A stretch of DNA of 23,707 bases from an uncultured Treponema sp. (GCA_947167745.1 CAMVJE010000020.1:1-23707); one strand, 5' to 3'; shown: positions 1 through 8,177, counted from the first letter of the stretch. Numbers and translations are program-made. The notes: generated from the letters alone by a model not told the origin.

Positions 1-107
1 AGAATTTCTTCTTGTGCCCGGTCTAAGTCAGAAGATTTTTCCGACTTAGCGGCGTTACTGGAGTGATAGTCCTCGTCTTTCTTTTTTCTAAATTTAAATA
101 ATCCCAT
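1..107 (-). CDS. N-terminal fragment of a probable CorC/TlyC (YbeX)-family protein, cut by the window edge
   Basis: An open frame begins at ATG 107-105, with AGGA about 8 bases upstream, and runs off the left edge after 35 codons. The visible residues start MGLFKFRKKKDEDYHSS and are charged and hydrophilic, with no recognisable domain. The call rests on context: it follows ybeY, and in E. coli (ybeZ-ybeY-ybeX) and in treponemes ybeY is followed by a CorC/HlyC/TlyC-type protein with CBS and CorC domains. Such proteins often begin with a short basic or hydrophilic segment, which fits. The function is linked to ribosome or ion homeostasis and is not well defined. The identity is an inference from neighbours and not from a visible domain. 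Confidence 0.5.
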   Translation of the reverse strand, partial: MGLFKFRKKKDEDYHSSNAAKSEKSSDLDRAQEEI

Positions 108-126
108 ATATTTTCCTTTTATTTTT

Positions 127-217
127 AACCACAGATTAACACAGACAGACACAGATTATAAGTTTTAAGAAGTGAAGCGCTTCCCCTTCATCTGTGAAAT
201 TCGTGACACCAGTGGTT
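127..217. repeat. Short dispersed-repeat-like element with terminal inverted repeats
   Basis: The spacer between ybeY and the next gene is bounded by AACCAC (127-132) and GTGGTT (212-217), which are reverse complements. Inside are the phrase ACAGATTAACACAGACAGAC, a nearby CACAGAT/ATCTGTG complementary pair and a 10-base palindrome GAAGCGCTTC (174-183). Sequences of the type 'ATCTGTGTTAATCTGTGGTT' with 'ATTCGTG' are, from memory, a recurrent intergenic repeat in several bacterial phyla. The element abuts the ybeY stop codon. One copy is seen here, so its repeat status is inferred. Confidence 0.45.
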
Positions 218-699
218 TATATTAAATTTACTTCTTCAAATTCTTTTAGAATTTTCTCCTGCAGAACAAGCATTTCGTCCGTCGGCAACAGGCCAGGCTC
301 GATATGTTCTTCGCCGTGATCATAACCATTTAAATGCAGGATACCGTGAATCAAAAGCCTTTTAAGTTCCTCATTCTGACTTACTTTAAAATATTCGGCA
401 TTTTTGGGAAGAGTTTCAAGGGAAAGAGCAATATCTCCCGCCTCTAACCACTCGCCTTCTTCGTCAGTATAAGTTTCTCCATTTTCAAAAGAAAGAATAT
501 CTGTCGGAGAGTCTATATTGCGGTAATTTTTGTTAAGCTCCTGAATATAATCATCATTGCAGAAAAGTATTGATATCTCTTCGCCATCAAATTTTAGTTT
601 AGAGAGAACATCTTTTACATAAACTTCAATTTTTGATTCACTGAACCAGTCTGGAATGGAAAAACCTTCCTGCACTGAAAGCAAAATTCTATTAGCCAT
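217..699 (-). CDS. ybeY: YbeY, endoribonuclease/rRNA maturation factor
   Basis: A 160-residue UPF0054 protein of normal length. The diagnostic zinc site is complete: HGILHLNGYDH places His118, His122 and His128 in the HxxxHxxxxxH arrangement. The upstream family motif is also present (N-Y-R59-60 followed by D-S-P-T-D-I-L-S-F). Members of this family act in 16S rRNA 3'-end maturation and ribosome quality control, with metal-dependent RNase activity, in the cytoplasm. The ATG at 699-697 overlaps the upstream pgpH-like stop as TAATG, and AGGA lies about 10 bases before it, so the gene is translationally coupled. Its order after phoH and pgpH, and before a probable corC, is the conserved arrangement. 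Confidence 0.95.
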   Translation of the reverse strand: MANRILLSVQEGFSIPDWFSESKIEVYVKDVLSKLKFDGEEISILFCNDDYIQELNKNYRNIDSPTDILSFENGETYTDEEGEWLEAGDIALSLETLPKNAEYFKVSQNEELKRLLIHGILHLNGYDHGEEHIEPGLLPTDEMLVLQEKILKEFEEVNLI

Positions 700-2402
700 T
701 AAGATTTATCCTTTTCGCTGGTGAATGATTTATCGCTCTCTGTGTCACCACTTGCATCAGGGTCGCGCTGATTCTGATATTTTATGCGTCCATGATAGTA
801 GGCTGCAAGAATACGGACGAATATATCACGGATTTTTGTAAGTTCTCCGAATGTAAGAGCGGAATTATCAAGCTGACCGCTTTCAATTTTTGCGTTTATA
901 AGCTCCTGAATGAATTTTTCAAGACGCTGAGCCGTTGGCTTTTCCAGAGACTTACAAGCCGCCTCACAGACATCAGCAAGCATAACAACCGCACTTTCTT
1001 TTGAAGCAGGCGGGTTACCGGGATATGAATAATCTTCCGGGCTTACATTCTCGTCCTTTTCTTTTGCCTTCATATAGAAGTAAGAAATAACAGAATTACC
1101 ATGATGTTCTGCAATAATATCGATAATCTGCTGGGGCAAACGAAGCTGATGAGCCTTCTCTACACCAAGTTTGATATGACTTTTAATGACCGAAACTGAA
1201 AGCGAAGGGTTCAAGTCAGTATGTTTGTTGGCCGTATCAATGTTATTTTCGGTAAAATATTCCGGGTGTTCCATTTTACCGATGTCGTGATAATATGCGC
1301 CAACTCGTGCAAGAAGAGCATTAGCTCCGATTTCCTTACAGGCATTTTCTGCCAGCTGAGCAACCATCATACAGTGCTGGTGAGTTCCGCTGGCCGTAAG
1401 CAAAAGCTTTCGTAAAACAGGAGTATTCTGATCGCTTAAATCCATAAGTCTGAAAACGGATGCCGTATTCATGATTGACTCAAGCGGAGTAAGAAAGCCG
1501 AGAACAAGAATTCCAGAAATAAAGCCGTTAAAGGCAATCCCCGGGAAAATAAAGACTGCATCATTAAAATCAGCATTAAACATGACTTTCATGAAAACAA
1601 TGAAAACGAGGCCGAGAACAGCCTGCATAATCGAAGCAAATACCATATCAATTCGCCGCTCAATCTTCATAACGATTCGTGAAGAAGAAACGCAAACAGA
1701 AAGAGTAAAGAGAGCCGGAACAATTTGGAATGAAGAGGCCCCTAAAACCCCAAGTGAAAGAAGGAAAGAGAAAAAAAGGGCCGAAGTTTGACCAAAAAGA
1801 ATCGAAATAAGAAAAGCACAAAAGACAGACGGAATCATTACAGGTAAGGCAAATGGATTCTGGAAAATTGCATTCTTCATGCCGAATGATGTTGCCATAA
1901 AGACTAGCACAAAAAGAATACACTCCAAAACGACTTCTTTTACCTCGACTTTCCGCCTGAGCAAAACAGGATTAAACAGAACAATCCACAAGACGGAAAT
2001 TAAAATCAGGTAGAGGATTTTATCACAGAAAGCACGATAATCTACATAAACCGGAGAATCAGCCATTTTCTGCAATTTAAAATACTCTTCTTCGGTAATT
2101 GGAAAGCCCTTTTTGATAACTCTTTCGCCTTTTTCGATTGCAATCGGGTAACGCACATCTTCAGGGAGAGACTTTCGCGCATAAATATTCTTGTCGGCAA
2201 CCTGTCCAACTTCATATTCATCCAAAGCAAATGATGCTACAGTCTCGGTTGTGTTTGCGTCATACCAAACAATTGCCGTCGCAGCAATGAAGGTGAGGAA
2301 GAAAGCGAGAATAAAACGCCAGTTCTTTGAAATGAAATTTCCAATAGAAGAGAAAACTACAGATAAACCGTTTTCATCAACATTTTTTTCTTTTTTACTC
2401 AT
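699..2402 (-). CDS. PgpH-like HD-domain membrane phosphodiesterase (7TM-HD type)
   Basis: About 567 residues. The order is: a transmembrane helix near residues 29-47, an extracytoplasmic stretch to about 125, a block of several hydrophobic helices (about 128-305), then a cytoplasmic HD domain. Metal-site residues visible are His343 in GTHQHCMMVAQLAE, His372-Asp373 in the HDIG motif, and His433-His434. The C-terminal tail with PTAQR, GQLDNSALTFGEL and YYHGRI is typical of the family. Characterised relatives (Listeria PgpH) hydrolyse cyclic di-AMP; that substrate is inferred here. ATG 2402 is chosen because it overlaps the phoH stop by 8 bases; an upstream in-frame start at 2450 would overlap phoH by 56. 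The extracytoplasmic part is much shorter than in Listeria PgpH. Confidence 0.87.
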   Translation of the reverse strand: MSKKEKNVDENGLSVVFSSIGNFISKNWRFILAFFLTFIAATAIVWYDANTTETVASFALDEYEVGQVADKNIYARKSLPEDVRYPIAIEKGERVIKKGFPITEEEYFKLQKMADSPVYVDYRAFCDKILYLILISVLWIVLFNPVLLRRKVEVKEVVLECILFVLVFMATSFGMKNAIFQNPFALPVMIPSVFCAFLISILFGQTSALFFSFLLSLGVLGASSFQIVPALFTLSVCVSSSRIVMKIERRIDMVFASIMQAVLGLVFIVFMKVMFNADFNDAVFIFPGIAFNGFISGILVLGFLTPLESIMNTASVFRLMDLSDQNTPVLRKLLLTASGTHQHCMMVAQLAENACKEIGANALLARVGAYYHDIGKMEHPEYFTENNIDTANKHTDLNPSLSVSVIKSHIKLGVEKAHQLRLPQQIIDIIAEHHGNSVISYFYMKAKEKDENVSPEDYSYPGNPPASKESAVVMLADVCEAACKSLEKPTAQRLEKFIQELINAKIESGQLDNSALTFGELTKIRDIFVRILAAYYHGRIKYQNQRDPDASGDTESDKSFTSEKDKS

Positions 2403-3387
2403 TTTCGTATGCCTGTACAATTTTTCTGACCAGTGAAGAACGTACAACATCGCTTCCTGTTAGCCGCACCATGCTGATTTCAGGTATTTCTGAAAGAATC
2501 TTCATGGAATGAACAAGCCCTGATGTAAAACGCTTCGGCAGGTCAATTTGTGTAACATCTCCAGTTATAAAAACTTTCGCATTCTCTCCCATGCGAGTTA
2601 GGAACATTTTCATCTGTTCTGTTGTTGTATTCTGTGCTTCATCAAGAATGACCGCACAGTTATTTAAAGTACGCCCACGCATGTAAGCAAGTGGAGCGAC
2701 TTCTATAATACCATTTTCTGTAAGCTTATGCACTATTTCACGAGGCAAACAGGCATTCATTGAGTCATATAAAGGCCGCAAATAGGGATTAATTTTATCT
2801 TCTAAGTCGCCGGGTAAAAAACCAAGGCTCTCCCCTGCCTCAACAATCGGCCGTGTAAGCACTATGGAGTTTACTTTTTTTGAAAGGACAAGAGACAAGG
2901 CCTCGGCAACAGCCAGAAAAGTTTTGCCACTTCCAGCCGGTCCTTCAGCAAAAACCAAATCATTTTTACGGAAAGCTTTGACCAATTCTGCCTGATTTTT
3001 TGTTTTGGGATAGATTTTTCTTGTGCTGCCAGGAATTGAGATGGCATAACGACCGGCATCAAAGTCAATGTCAACGCCCCCGTGAACAAATCCTGTGTTA
3101 AGGATAGAATGAATCAAATCTGAGGAAGAATCCCCCGAATCAGAAATTTCGTCTATAATACGATCAATGATAAACTTGAATTCCTGCTGAACACGAGGAT
3201 TTTCTTCATCAATGGAAATTTCATTCCCTTTTGTAAAAACCGGAACGCCAATGTGTTTTTCGATGAGTTTTAAATTACTGTCATTTGTGCCGCATACTTT
3301 GGAAAGTAAATCCCTATCAGAAAGCACAATTGTATATTCAGAATTCACTTGTTTTATTGTAATATCAAAATCAGATTCGTGCAACAA
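2395..3387 (-). CDS. phoH: PhoH-family ATPase (PhoH/YbeZ-like)
   Basis: 330 residues, normal for PhoH. An N-terminal KH-like region (about 8-60) is followed by the P-loop ATPase core: Walker A GPAGSGKT (149-156), the TRPIVEAGESLGFLPGD segment, Walker B VILDEAQ (246-252), and GDVTQIDLP (276-284). These are hallmark PhoH motifs. Relatives are cytoplasmic ATPases, proposed to be RNA helicases, that work with YbeY in rRNA processing. The start is TTG at 3387-3385, with a second TTG directly after; no ATG fits the family N-terminus. GGGGAG lies about 15 bases upstream, so initiation probably depends on coupling to the lipoprotein gene, whose stop is only 2 bases away. Confidence 0.93.
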   Translation of the reverse strand: MLHESDFDITIKQVNSEYTIVLSDRDLLSKVCGTNDSNLKLIEKHIGVPVFTKGNEISIDEENPRVQQEFKFIIDRIIDEISDSGDSSSDLIHSILNTGFVHGGVDIDFDAGRYAISIPGSTRKIYPKTKNQAELVKAFRKNDLVFAEGPAGSGKTFLAVAEALSLVLSKKVNSIVLTRPIVEAGESLGFLPGDLEDKINPYLRPLYDSMNACLPREIVHKLTENGIIEVAPLAYMRGRTLNNCAVILDEAQNTTTEQMKMFLTRMGENAKVFITGDVTQIDLPKRFTSGLVHSMKILSEIPEISMVRLTGSDVVRSSLVRKIVQAYENE

Positions 3388-3389
3388 AA

Positions 3390-4295
3390 CTATTCGAGGC
3401 TCCCCAAAGAAACTTCCGGCTTATCCCTTGCCTGAAGAACCTTTTCGGACCACAAAAGCAGCTCTTCAGAAAGTTTGATTTCTTCATCAGTAGGATTTCC
3501 ACGCAAAAGAATCTTAGAATAAGCCACATAATCAGATGCAATTCCTGGAGTATTTTCACCATCCCTGTCATATTTCAGGGCAGTTTGAATGGCAGAAATC
3601 GCCTCCTTTTTTTTACCAGCGAGAGAATAACTCCGAGAAATACAGTACCAATCAAGCCCAATTTCCATCAGATATCTCTCTTTTGTGTGAATTTTTGCTG
3701 CCTCAGAATAGTTTTTTTGAGCCTCCGCATAATCTTCACCTGCCATGCAGACATCTCCCCTGGTCCGGTAAAGATATGCCAAATAATAAGGCTCTTTTGA
3801 AACCGAGGACTGGATGGAAGACAGAGTGGTGAGATACGAATCTTTGTCTGAAGAAGTAATTTTTCCTTCGTGAGATTTTTTTTCGTTTTCAAGAAGGATG
3901 CGCACTTCATACACCATGCACAATTCAGACAGTTCTTTTGGCAAGGGAGAACGATTAGCAAATTTGCGGGCTGAAATTAAAAGTTCTTCTTTTGTATTGT
4001 TTAGAAAACTATTTTCATCAGCCGAATAATCAGGAACTGATATTTTAAATACAATCCCTGAAAGAACAATTTTACATAAAAGCTCAGTATTATCAACGGA
4101 AAGAGCAGTATCATATGCTGCGCTCAAAAGATTATAGGAGCGGTCATATCGGCCGGAAATTATGCAATTGTTGGCTTCGTCAAGTTTTGAATAAGCAACA
4201 TTTGTATTTTCTGTAATCAGCATTGGACGTTTTGGAGATGATGAACAGGAAGAAAATACAATCAGAATAGAAAAAAGTAGCAGCATTTTTTTCAT
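3390..4295 (-). CDS. Probable lipoprotein with TPR-like helical repeats, end of the Mla/Mce cluster
   Basis: About 301 residues. The N-terminus MKKMLLLFSILIVFSSCSSS is a lipoprotein signal: a basic start, a hydrophobic core and an FSSC lipobox at Cys17, relaxed in the spirochaete manner. The mature part is helical, with repeated A-x-x-x-Y/L-x-x-A patterns (for example GEDYAEAQKNYSEAAKIHT and GKKKEAISAIQTALKYDRD) that resemble tetratricopeptide repeats. No enzyme motif is seen. ATG 4295 gives a clean signal peptide and overlaps the mlaD-like stop; an in-frame TTG at 4307 is the alternative, but AAGGAG is then only 2 bases away. The position suggests a periplasmic or membrane-anchored partner of the lipid transporter, which is inference. 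Confidence 0.75.
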   Translation of the reverse strand: MKKMLLLFSILIVFSSCSSSPKRPMLITENTNVAYSKLDEANNCIISGRYDRSYNLLSAAYDTALSVDNTELLCKIVLSGIVFKISVPDYSADENSFLNNTKEELLISARKFANRSPLPKELSELCMVYEVRILLENEKKSHEGKITSSDKDSYLTTLSSIQSSVSKEPYYLAYLYRTRGDVCMAGEDYAEAQKNYSEAAKIHTKERYLMEIGLDWYCISRSYSLAGKKKEAISAIQTALKYDRDGENTPGIASDYVAYSKILLRGNPTDEEIKLSEELLLWSEKVLQARDKPEVSLGSLE

Positions 4296-4296
4296 T

Positions 4297-5226
4297 TTAG
4301 AAATCAACGCTCCTTAACTGTGATGTAGACGATTTACCAGATGTTCTGTCAGGAACACCACCACGAATCAGTGGATTATTCTTTACACCAGTCAAAACAT
4401 CTTGGACATCCACAAGAACAGAATTCAACTGGATAAGCACGGCATCAATCTCTGGAACAGCATCATTTATAAGCCCGTCAGCATTCCCTGCAATCGATGA
4501 TAAATTCTGAGAGACATCTGCAATATTTTTCATAACTTCCGTGAGATTCTGCGTTAAATCGGCTCCCAGCAAAGCAGGTACGGCTCCCTTTTCGTCTGCA
4601 AGTATAGCGCTCAAAGTTGAAAGATTTTTTGAAATCTCATTTACATTACCAACAATCTTGGTGATTGGAGTTTCACCCCGCCCCGTAAGAGCACCATTCA
4701 CCGTAAAAAGCAGTACATTCACATTATCAAGGATTGAAGAGACCTTTTTCATGAGCACGCCGATTGAATCTTCCTGCTTTTCGATTCGAATTTTTTTACT
4801 GCTTATATATTCCCTTGCCGTAAGGGAATCAAGGCGATATATCTCACTGTTCGGAGGAAGAAGTTCAGGACCTTTGCCAGGATGAAAAACAAAAGATGAG
4901 CCGAGCCCTATGGGACTTGTGATAAGTTCAACCAGAGAATTCTCTTTTACATAATCCTTGTAATCACCAAGGATATAATATTCTACACGAACATCAGAGC
5001 CGTCAAGAATTACATCACGGACTTTACCTATTGAAAAACCTTTATACATGACATCCATACCGGAAGAAAATCCTGAGCCGGAAGTAAAATATGTATAATA
5101 AATGTTCTTTTTGACAAACCAGTTCTGTTTCGCCCCCATAAAGAAAATAAACAAAACAAGTGCAAAAATAGCTAAGAGTGAGAAAAAACCGACAATCTGA
5201 TCTGAATAACGGATTTTAAATTTCAT
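4297..5226 (-). CDS. MlaD-like protein with Mce domain (lipid transporter substrate-binding subunit)
   Basis: 309 residues. One N-terminal transmembrane helix (about 11-31) is followed by a single Mce/MlaD domain (about 42-120), recognisable from SGSGFSSGMDVMYKGFSIG and the later ITSPIGLGSSFVFHPG stretch. After it comes a helical region (about 135-285) with heptad-like spacing. Family members are anchored in the inner membrane and form hexameric rings that pass phospholipid between the membranes. It lies 10 bases downstream of the ATPase gene, which completes the permease-ATPase-MlaD order. The ribosome binding site is weak, with only an A-rich tract before ATG. No MlaC or MlaB gene is present. 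Confidence 0.88.
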   Translation of the reverse strand: MKFKIRYSDQIVGFFSLLAIFALVLFIFFMGAKQNWFVKKNIYYTYFTSGSGFSSGMDVMYKGFSIGKVRDVILDGSDVRVEYYILGDYKDYVKENSLVELITSPIGLGSSFVFHPGKGPELLPPNSEIYRLDSLTAREYISSKKIRIEKQEDSIGVLMKKVSSILDNVNVLLFTVNGALTGRGETPITKIVGNVNEISKNLSTLSAILADEKGAVPALLGADLTQNLTEVMKNIADVSQNLSSIAGNADGLINDAVPEIDAVLIQLNSVLVDVQDVLTGVKNNPLIRGGVPDRTSGKSSTSQLRSVDF

Positions 5227-5236
5227 TTTTTTTATT

Positions 5237-5899
5237 TTACTCGCTTAGCAAACCTTCATCAATAACATAAATCTTTCCGGCCATTGCAGTAATAAAACTT
5301 GAACTGTGGCTGACATAAATGACGGTCTTTCCGGCACTGACAAAATTTTCCAGAAGAGACATGATTACTTCAACTCCCTTTCTATCAAGAGATTCGGTAC
5401 ATTCATCAAGGCAGAGTATATCAGGTTTATTGATAAGAGCACGGGCAAATGCAATTCTCTTCTGTTCACCCATTGAAAGATCTGCGGGGCGCAATTGGAG
5501 GGAACGCTCGTACTTAACAAGTTCACAAATTTCTTTTATACGCAGAAGACGCTGACTGTCAGAGAGTTTTGGATTTAAAGTCTGAAGGGGCAGTTCCAGA
5601 TTCTGCTGAATACTCTGATTTGCCCACAAAGCTGAATCCTGAAATACAAAGGCACATTTTTTTCTGAAATCACGATTTTGAATACTGTTCATGCCCTGAA
5701 TATCTCTTTCCCGATAAAAGACTTTACCAGAAGATGGAACTAGTATTCCTGCAATAAGTTTTAAGAGGGTTGATTTACCACTGCCAGACTTTCCTGTAAG
5801 TCCGATGACAGAGCCTTTTTTTATTGAAAGACTTATTCCCCTGATTATTTTCTGATTTCTTGAATTAAAAGTTACATTTTCAACACGAAAGAGTTCCAT
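5237..5899 (-). CDS. MlaF-like ABC transporter ATPase
   Basis: 220 residues, slightly short for MlaF. All ABC ATPase motifs are present: Walker A GKSGSGKS (36-43), Q-loop Gln87 in VFQDSALW, a variant signature LSMGE (141-145) followed by QKRIAFARAL, Walker B ILCLDE (161-166) and the switch His198 in YVSHSS. The usual DEP after Walker B is DEC here. The FQDSALW stretch and adjacency to the MlaE-like permease and MlaD-like protein support assignment to the Mce/Mla-type lipid importer or exporter group. It lies 14 bases after the permease gene, with only a weak Shine-Dalgarno sequence. Confidence 0.88.
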   Translation of the reverse strand: MELFRVENVTFNSRNQKIIRGISLSIKKGSVIGLTGKSGSGKSTLLKLIAGILVPSSGKVFYRERDIQGMNSIQNRDFRKKCAFVFQDSALWANQSIQQNLELPLQTLNPKLSDSQRLLRIKEICELVKYERSLQLRPADLSMGEQKRIAFARALINKPDILCLDECTESLDRKGVEVIMSLLENFVSAGKTVIYVSHSSSFITAMAGKIYVIDEGLLSE

Positions 5900-5913
5900 A
5901 ACAACGCGTCCAA

Positions 5914-6705
5914 TTACAATACTGAAATAATAATGACAAATACATCTGCAAAAATGATTCCGACGATTGATTTGGAAACAGCCTGAATACCAGCGATAGG
6001 AACTTCCGTGGAAGCCCTTTCTACATTAAAACCATAATAAGTTGCCGTTATCGAAATAATCATTCCGAACAGCAGGCTTTTTATAAGCGAAATCACTATA
6101 GTAAACAACTCAACTGTTTTCAGAAGATTCGTGATATAGCCATAAGTAGATACAGAAGAGACAAATTGAGAAATAAGAGCAGGTCCAAACAGGCCGCAAA
6201 AAGAAAAATACAAATTTAAGAAGAAAACCGAGAGAGTAACCCCTAGAAAACGCGGAACAACCAGATAATCAATAGGATCAATTCCGCAGGAAACGAAACT
6301 TTCAATCTGATGACTTGTAACCATTCCTCCCAATTCAGTAGCTATTGCCGTGGCTGAACGGGCAGTTACTACAAATGCTACAAGAATCGGCCCCATCTCG
6401 CGGACAATTATAAGTGGCAAAAGACTATAAATCATATTTCCCTGCCCGATAGACAGAAGAAAAGAATATCCCAAAATATAAATAGCTGTCCCTAGAGATA
6501 CAGACAAAACGACGATAATCGGGAGAGCCTCAATGAAAGTAAAAAGCAGCTGCATTATAATTACCTTTCGGGCAGCCTTAACACGCTTCAAGAATGCAGT
6601 CGAAGAAATGAAAATCCGTCCTATATAGCCAAAAAGATAAGGAAGCGTCAGAAAATCATTTATTACAATATTGCCTAACTTTTTTAACATTTTATTCAGC
6701 ACCAT
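5914..6705 (-). CDS. MlaE-like permease of a lipid ABC transporter
   Basis: 263 residues, normal for MlaE. An amphipathic N-terminal segment is followed by about five hydrophobic segments. The family signature EMGPILVAFVVTARSATAIA (about residues 126-145), followed by TELGGM, is clear, as is the later LLFGMIISITATYYGFNVE region. It is the membrane channel subunit that works with the ATPase and the Mce protein downstream. ATG 6705 has no Shine-Dalgarno sequence and sits only about 6 to 8 bases past the predicted transcription start. ATG 6690, giving MLKKLGN, is an alternative start with a weak GGTG upstream. This is the first gene of the leftward operon. Confidence 0.9.
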   Translation of the reverse strand: MVLNKMLKKLGNIVINDFLTLPYLFGYIGRIFISSTAFLKRVKAARKVIIMQLLFTFIEALPIIVVLSVSLGTAIYILGYSFLLSIGQGNMIYSLLPLIIVREMGPILVAFVVTARSATAIATELGGMVTSHQIESFVSCGIDPIDYLVVPRFLGVTLSVFFLNLYFSFCGLFGPALISQFVSSVSTYGYITNLLKTVELFTIVISLIKSLLFGMIISITATYYGFNVERASTEVPIAGIQAVSKSIVGIIFADVFVIIISVL

Positions 6706-6717
6706 TTTTTTACATTA

Positions 6718-6746
6718 AGTATAGTCTAAGACATTTATTTTTTAAA
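6718..6746 (-). promoter_or_regulatory. Predicted sigma-70-type promoter for the mla-phoH-ybeY operon
   Basis: On the minus strand, -35 TTTAAA (6746-6741, 4 of 6 consensus) and -10 TATACT (6723-6718, 5 of 6) are separated by exactly 17 bases. The predicted start would lie near 6711, just before ATG 6705. The -35 box falls inside an AT-only inverted repeat, TTTATTT-TTT-AAATAAA (6734-6750). Confidence 0.6.
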
Positions 6747-6787
6747 TAAAAAAAATCTGCCATGAAGATATTTTCACAAAGAAAAGA

Positions 6788-6817
6788 TTTGCATTCTAGT
6801 TTTTTTAGGTTTATGAT
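6788..6817 (+). promoter_or_regulatory. Possible promoter for glgC
   Basis: A good -10 TATGAT (6812-6817, 5 of 6) is preceded at 18 bases by TTTGCA (6788-6793, 4 of 6). The start would fall near 6824, which leaves a leader of about 45 bases. It is back to back with the mla promoter in the same spacer. The -35 is weak, so confidence is limited. Confidence 0.4.
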
Positions 6818-6869
6818 TGTTGAATAGAGATTAAAAAATAATACACATTCATTTTCAGGAGCGCATTAT

Positions 6870-8177
6870 ATGGCAAATTCAAAAGAACCTAGAGTTTTGG
6901 CAATCATCTTGGGCGGCGGTAAGGGAACTCGTCTTTACCCGCTTACAAAAGAACGCTCAAAGCCAGCCGTTCCATTCGGTGGTAAATACCGAATCGTAGA
7001 TATTCCAATTTCAAACTGTATCAATTCAGGATATAGAAAAATTTACCTTCTCACACAGTTCAATTCTGCATCCTTGCATCATCATATTACCAGTTCATAC
7101 AATTTTGATAACTTTTCAAAAGGCTTCGTAGAAATTCTTGCCGCAGAACAGACTCTTGAACACTCAGGCTGGTTTGAAGGCACTGCAGATGCAGTCCGCA
7201 AGAATTTCCACCATCTGCGCTCACAGAATCCTACTCACTACATCATCCTTTCAGGCGACCAGCTCTATCGTATGGATTTAAAGGCCTTTATGGACAGTCA
7301 TATTGCAAGTGGCGCTGACATCACTATCGCAACGACAGCCGTCAACGAGCAGGATGCAACTGGCTTCGGAATCATGAAAATCGATGCAAAACATGCAATT
7401 ACAGAATTCATCGAAAAACCTTCCGCAGATGTTCTCAAAAGCGGCAATTGGAAAATCCCGGCAAATGCAAGGGGTGACCTTCCTCCCGAAAAAGAATATC
7501 TGGCATCAATGGGTATTTATATTTTCAATGCAAAAACAATGGAAGAAACCCTCGACAATGACTTCACTGACTTCGGAAAGGAAATAATTCCACGAGCAAT
7601 CAAAGATAAAAAAGTCAATTCATATATCTTCAACGGCTATTGGGAAGATATCGGTACAATCCGCAGTTTCTACAACGCAACGCTGGATCTCACAAAAGAT
7701 GTTCCTCCATTTAATTTCTACGATGCAGACGCACCAATTTACACACACATGCGAAACCTTCCGCCACCAAAAGTTAATGGTGCTCCACACATTGAAAACA
7801 GCTTGCTTTCGGAAGGCTGTGTCCTTAATTGCAAAACTATCAAAAACTCTGTAATCGGAGTCCGAACAATTGTACGAGAAGGAACAGAGCTTGAAGGTGT
7901 CATCACAATGGGTGCAGACTTTTACGAAAACGAAGAAACCAAGGTTGATAACGCAAAAGCCGGAAGGCCAAATATTGGAATCGGCAAAAACTGCAAGATT
8001 GCAAAGGCAATTATTGATAAAGATGCCGCAATCGGTGACAACTGTCGCATTAATGTTGACGGAAAGTCTTATCCTGACGGCGAAAACAAACTTGATAACG
8101 GTGTAGCATTCTACAGTTCAGATGGAATCATCGTAATCCGCAAAGGCGCTGTAATTCCGTCTGGAACAGTTATCTAA
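6870..8177 (+). CDS. glgC: Glucose-1-phosphate adenylyltransferase (ADP-glucose pyrophosphorylase)
   Basis: 435 residues, near the usual length. It makes ADP-glucose from glucose-1-phosphate and ATP, the committed step of bacterial glycogen synthesis. The N-terminal nucleotidyltransferase domain shows GGGKGTRL (15-22), KPAVPFGGKYRIVDIP, GTADAVR (104-110) and SGDQLYRMD (128-136). It continues with FIEKP, SMGIYIFNA and GYWEDIGTI. The C-terminal third contains hexapeptide-like beta-helix turns (ENSLLSEGCVLNC, NSVIGVRT, GIGKNCKIAKAII). ATG 6870 has an ideal AGGAG 8 bases upstream. The TAATG overlap couples it to the J-domain gene. No other glg gene is in the window. Confidence 0.96.
   Translation: MANSKEPRVLAIILGGGKGTRLYPLTKERSKPAVPFGGKYRIVDIPISNCINSGYRKIYLLTQFNSASLHHHITSSYNFDNFSKGFVEILAAEQTLEHSGWFEGTADAVRKNFHHLRSQNPTHYIILSGDQLYRMDLKAFMDSHIASGADITIATTAVNEQDATGFGIMKIDAKHAITEFIEKPSADVLKSGNWKIPANARGDLPPEKEYLASMGIYIFNAKTMEETLDNDFTDFGKEIIPRAIKDKKVNSYIFNGYWEDIGTIRSFYNATLDLTKDVPPFNFYDADAPIYTHMRNLPPPKVNGAPHIENSLLSEGCVLNCKTIKNSVIGVRTIVREGTELEGVITMGADFYENEETKVDNAKAGRPNIGIGKNCKIAKAIIDKDAAIGDNCRINVDGKSYPDGENKLDNGVAFYSSDGIIVIRKGAVIPSGTVI

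Noticed and set aside
174..183. Palindrome GAAGCGCTTC as a terminator for ybeY
   Set aside because: The stem has almost no loop and no following T-run on the minus strand, and the next gene appears to be in the same operon.
120..216. CRISPR-like repetition of ACAGA units
   Set aside because: The units are short and irregular, with no spacers or regular period; better explained as a dispersed intergenic repeat.
1471..1791. Plus-strand Arg/Lys/Glu-rich open frame inside the pgpH-like gene
   Set aside because: Shadow of a membrane-protein coding strand; no start context and no domain.
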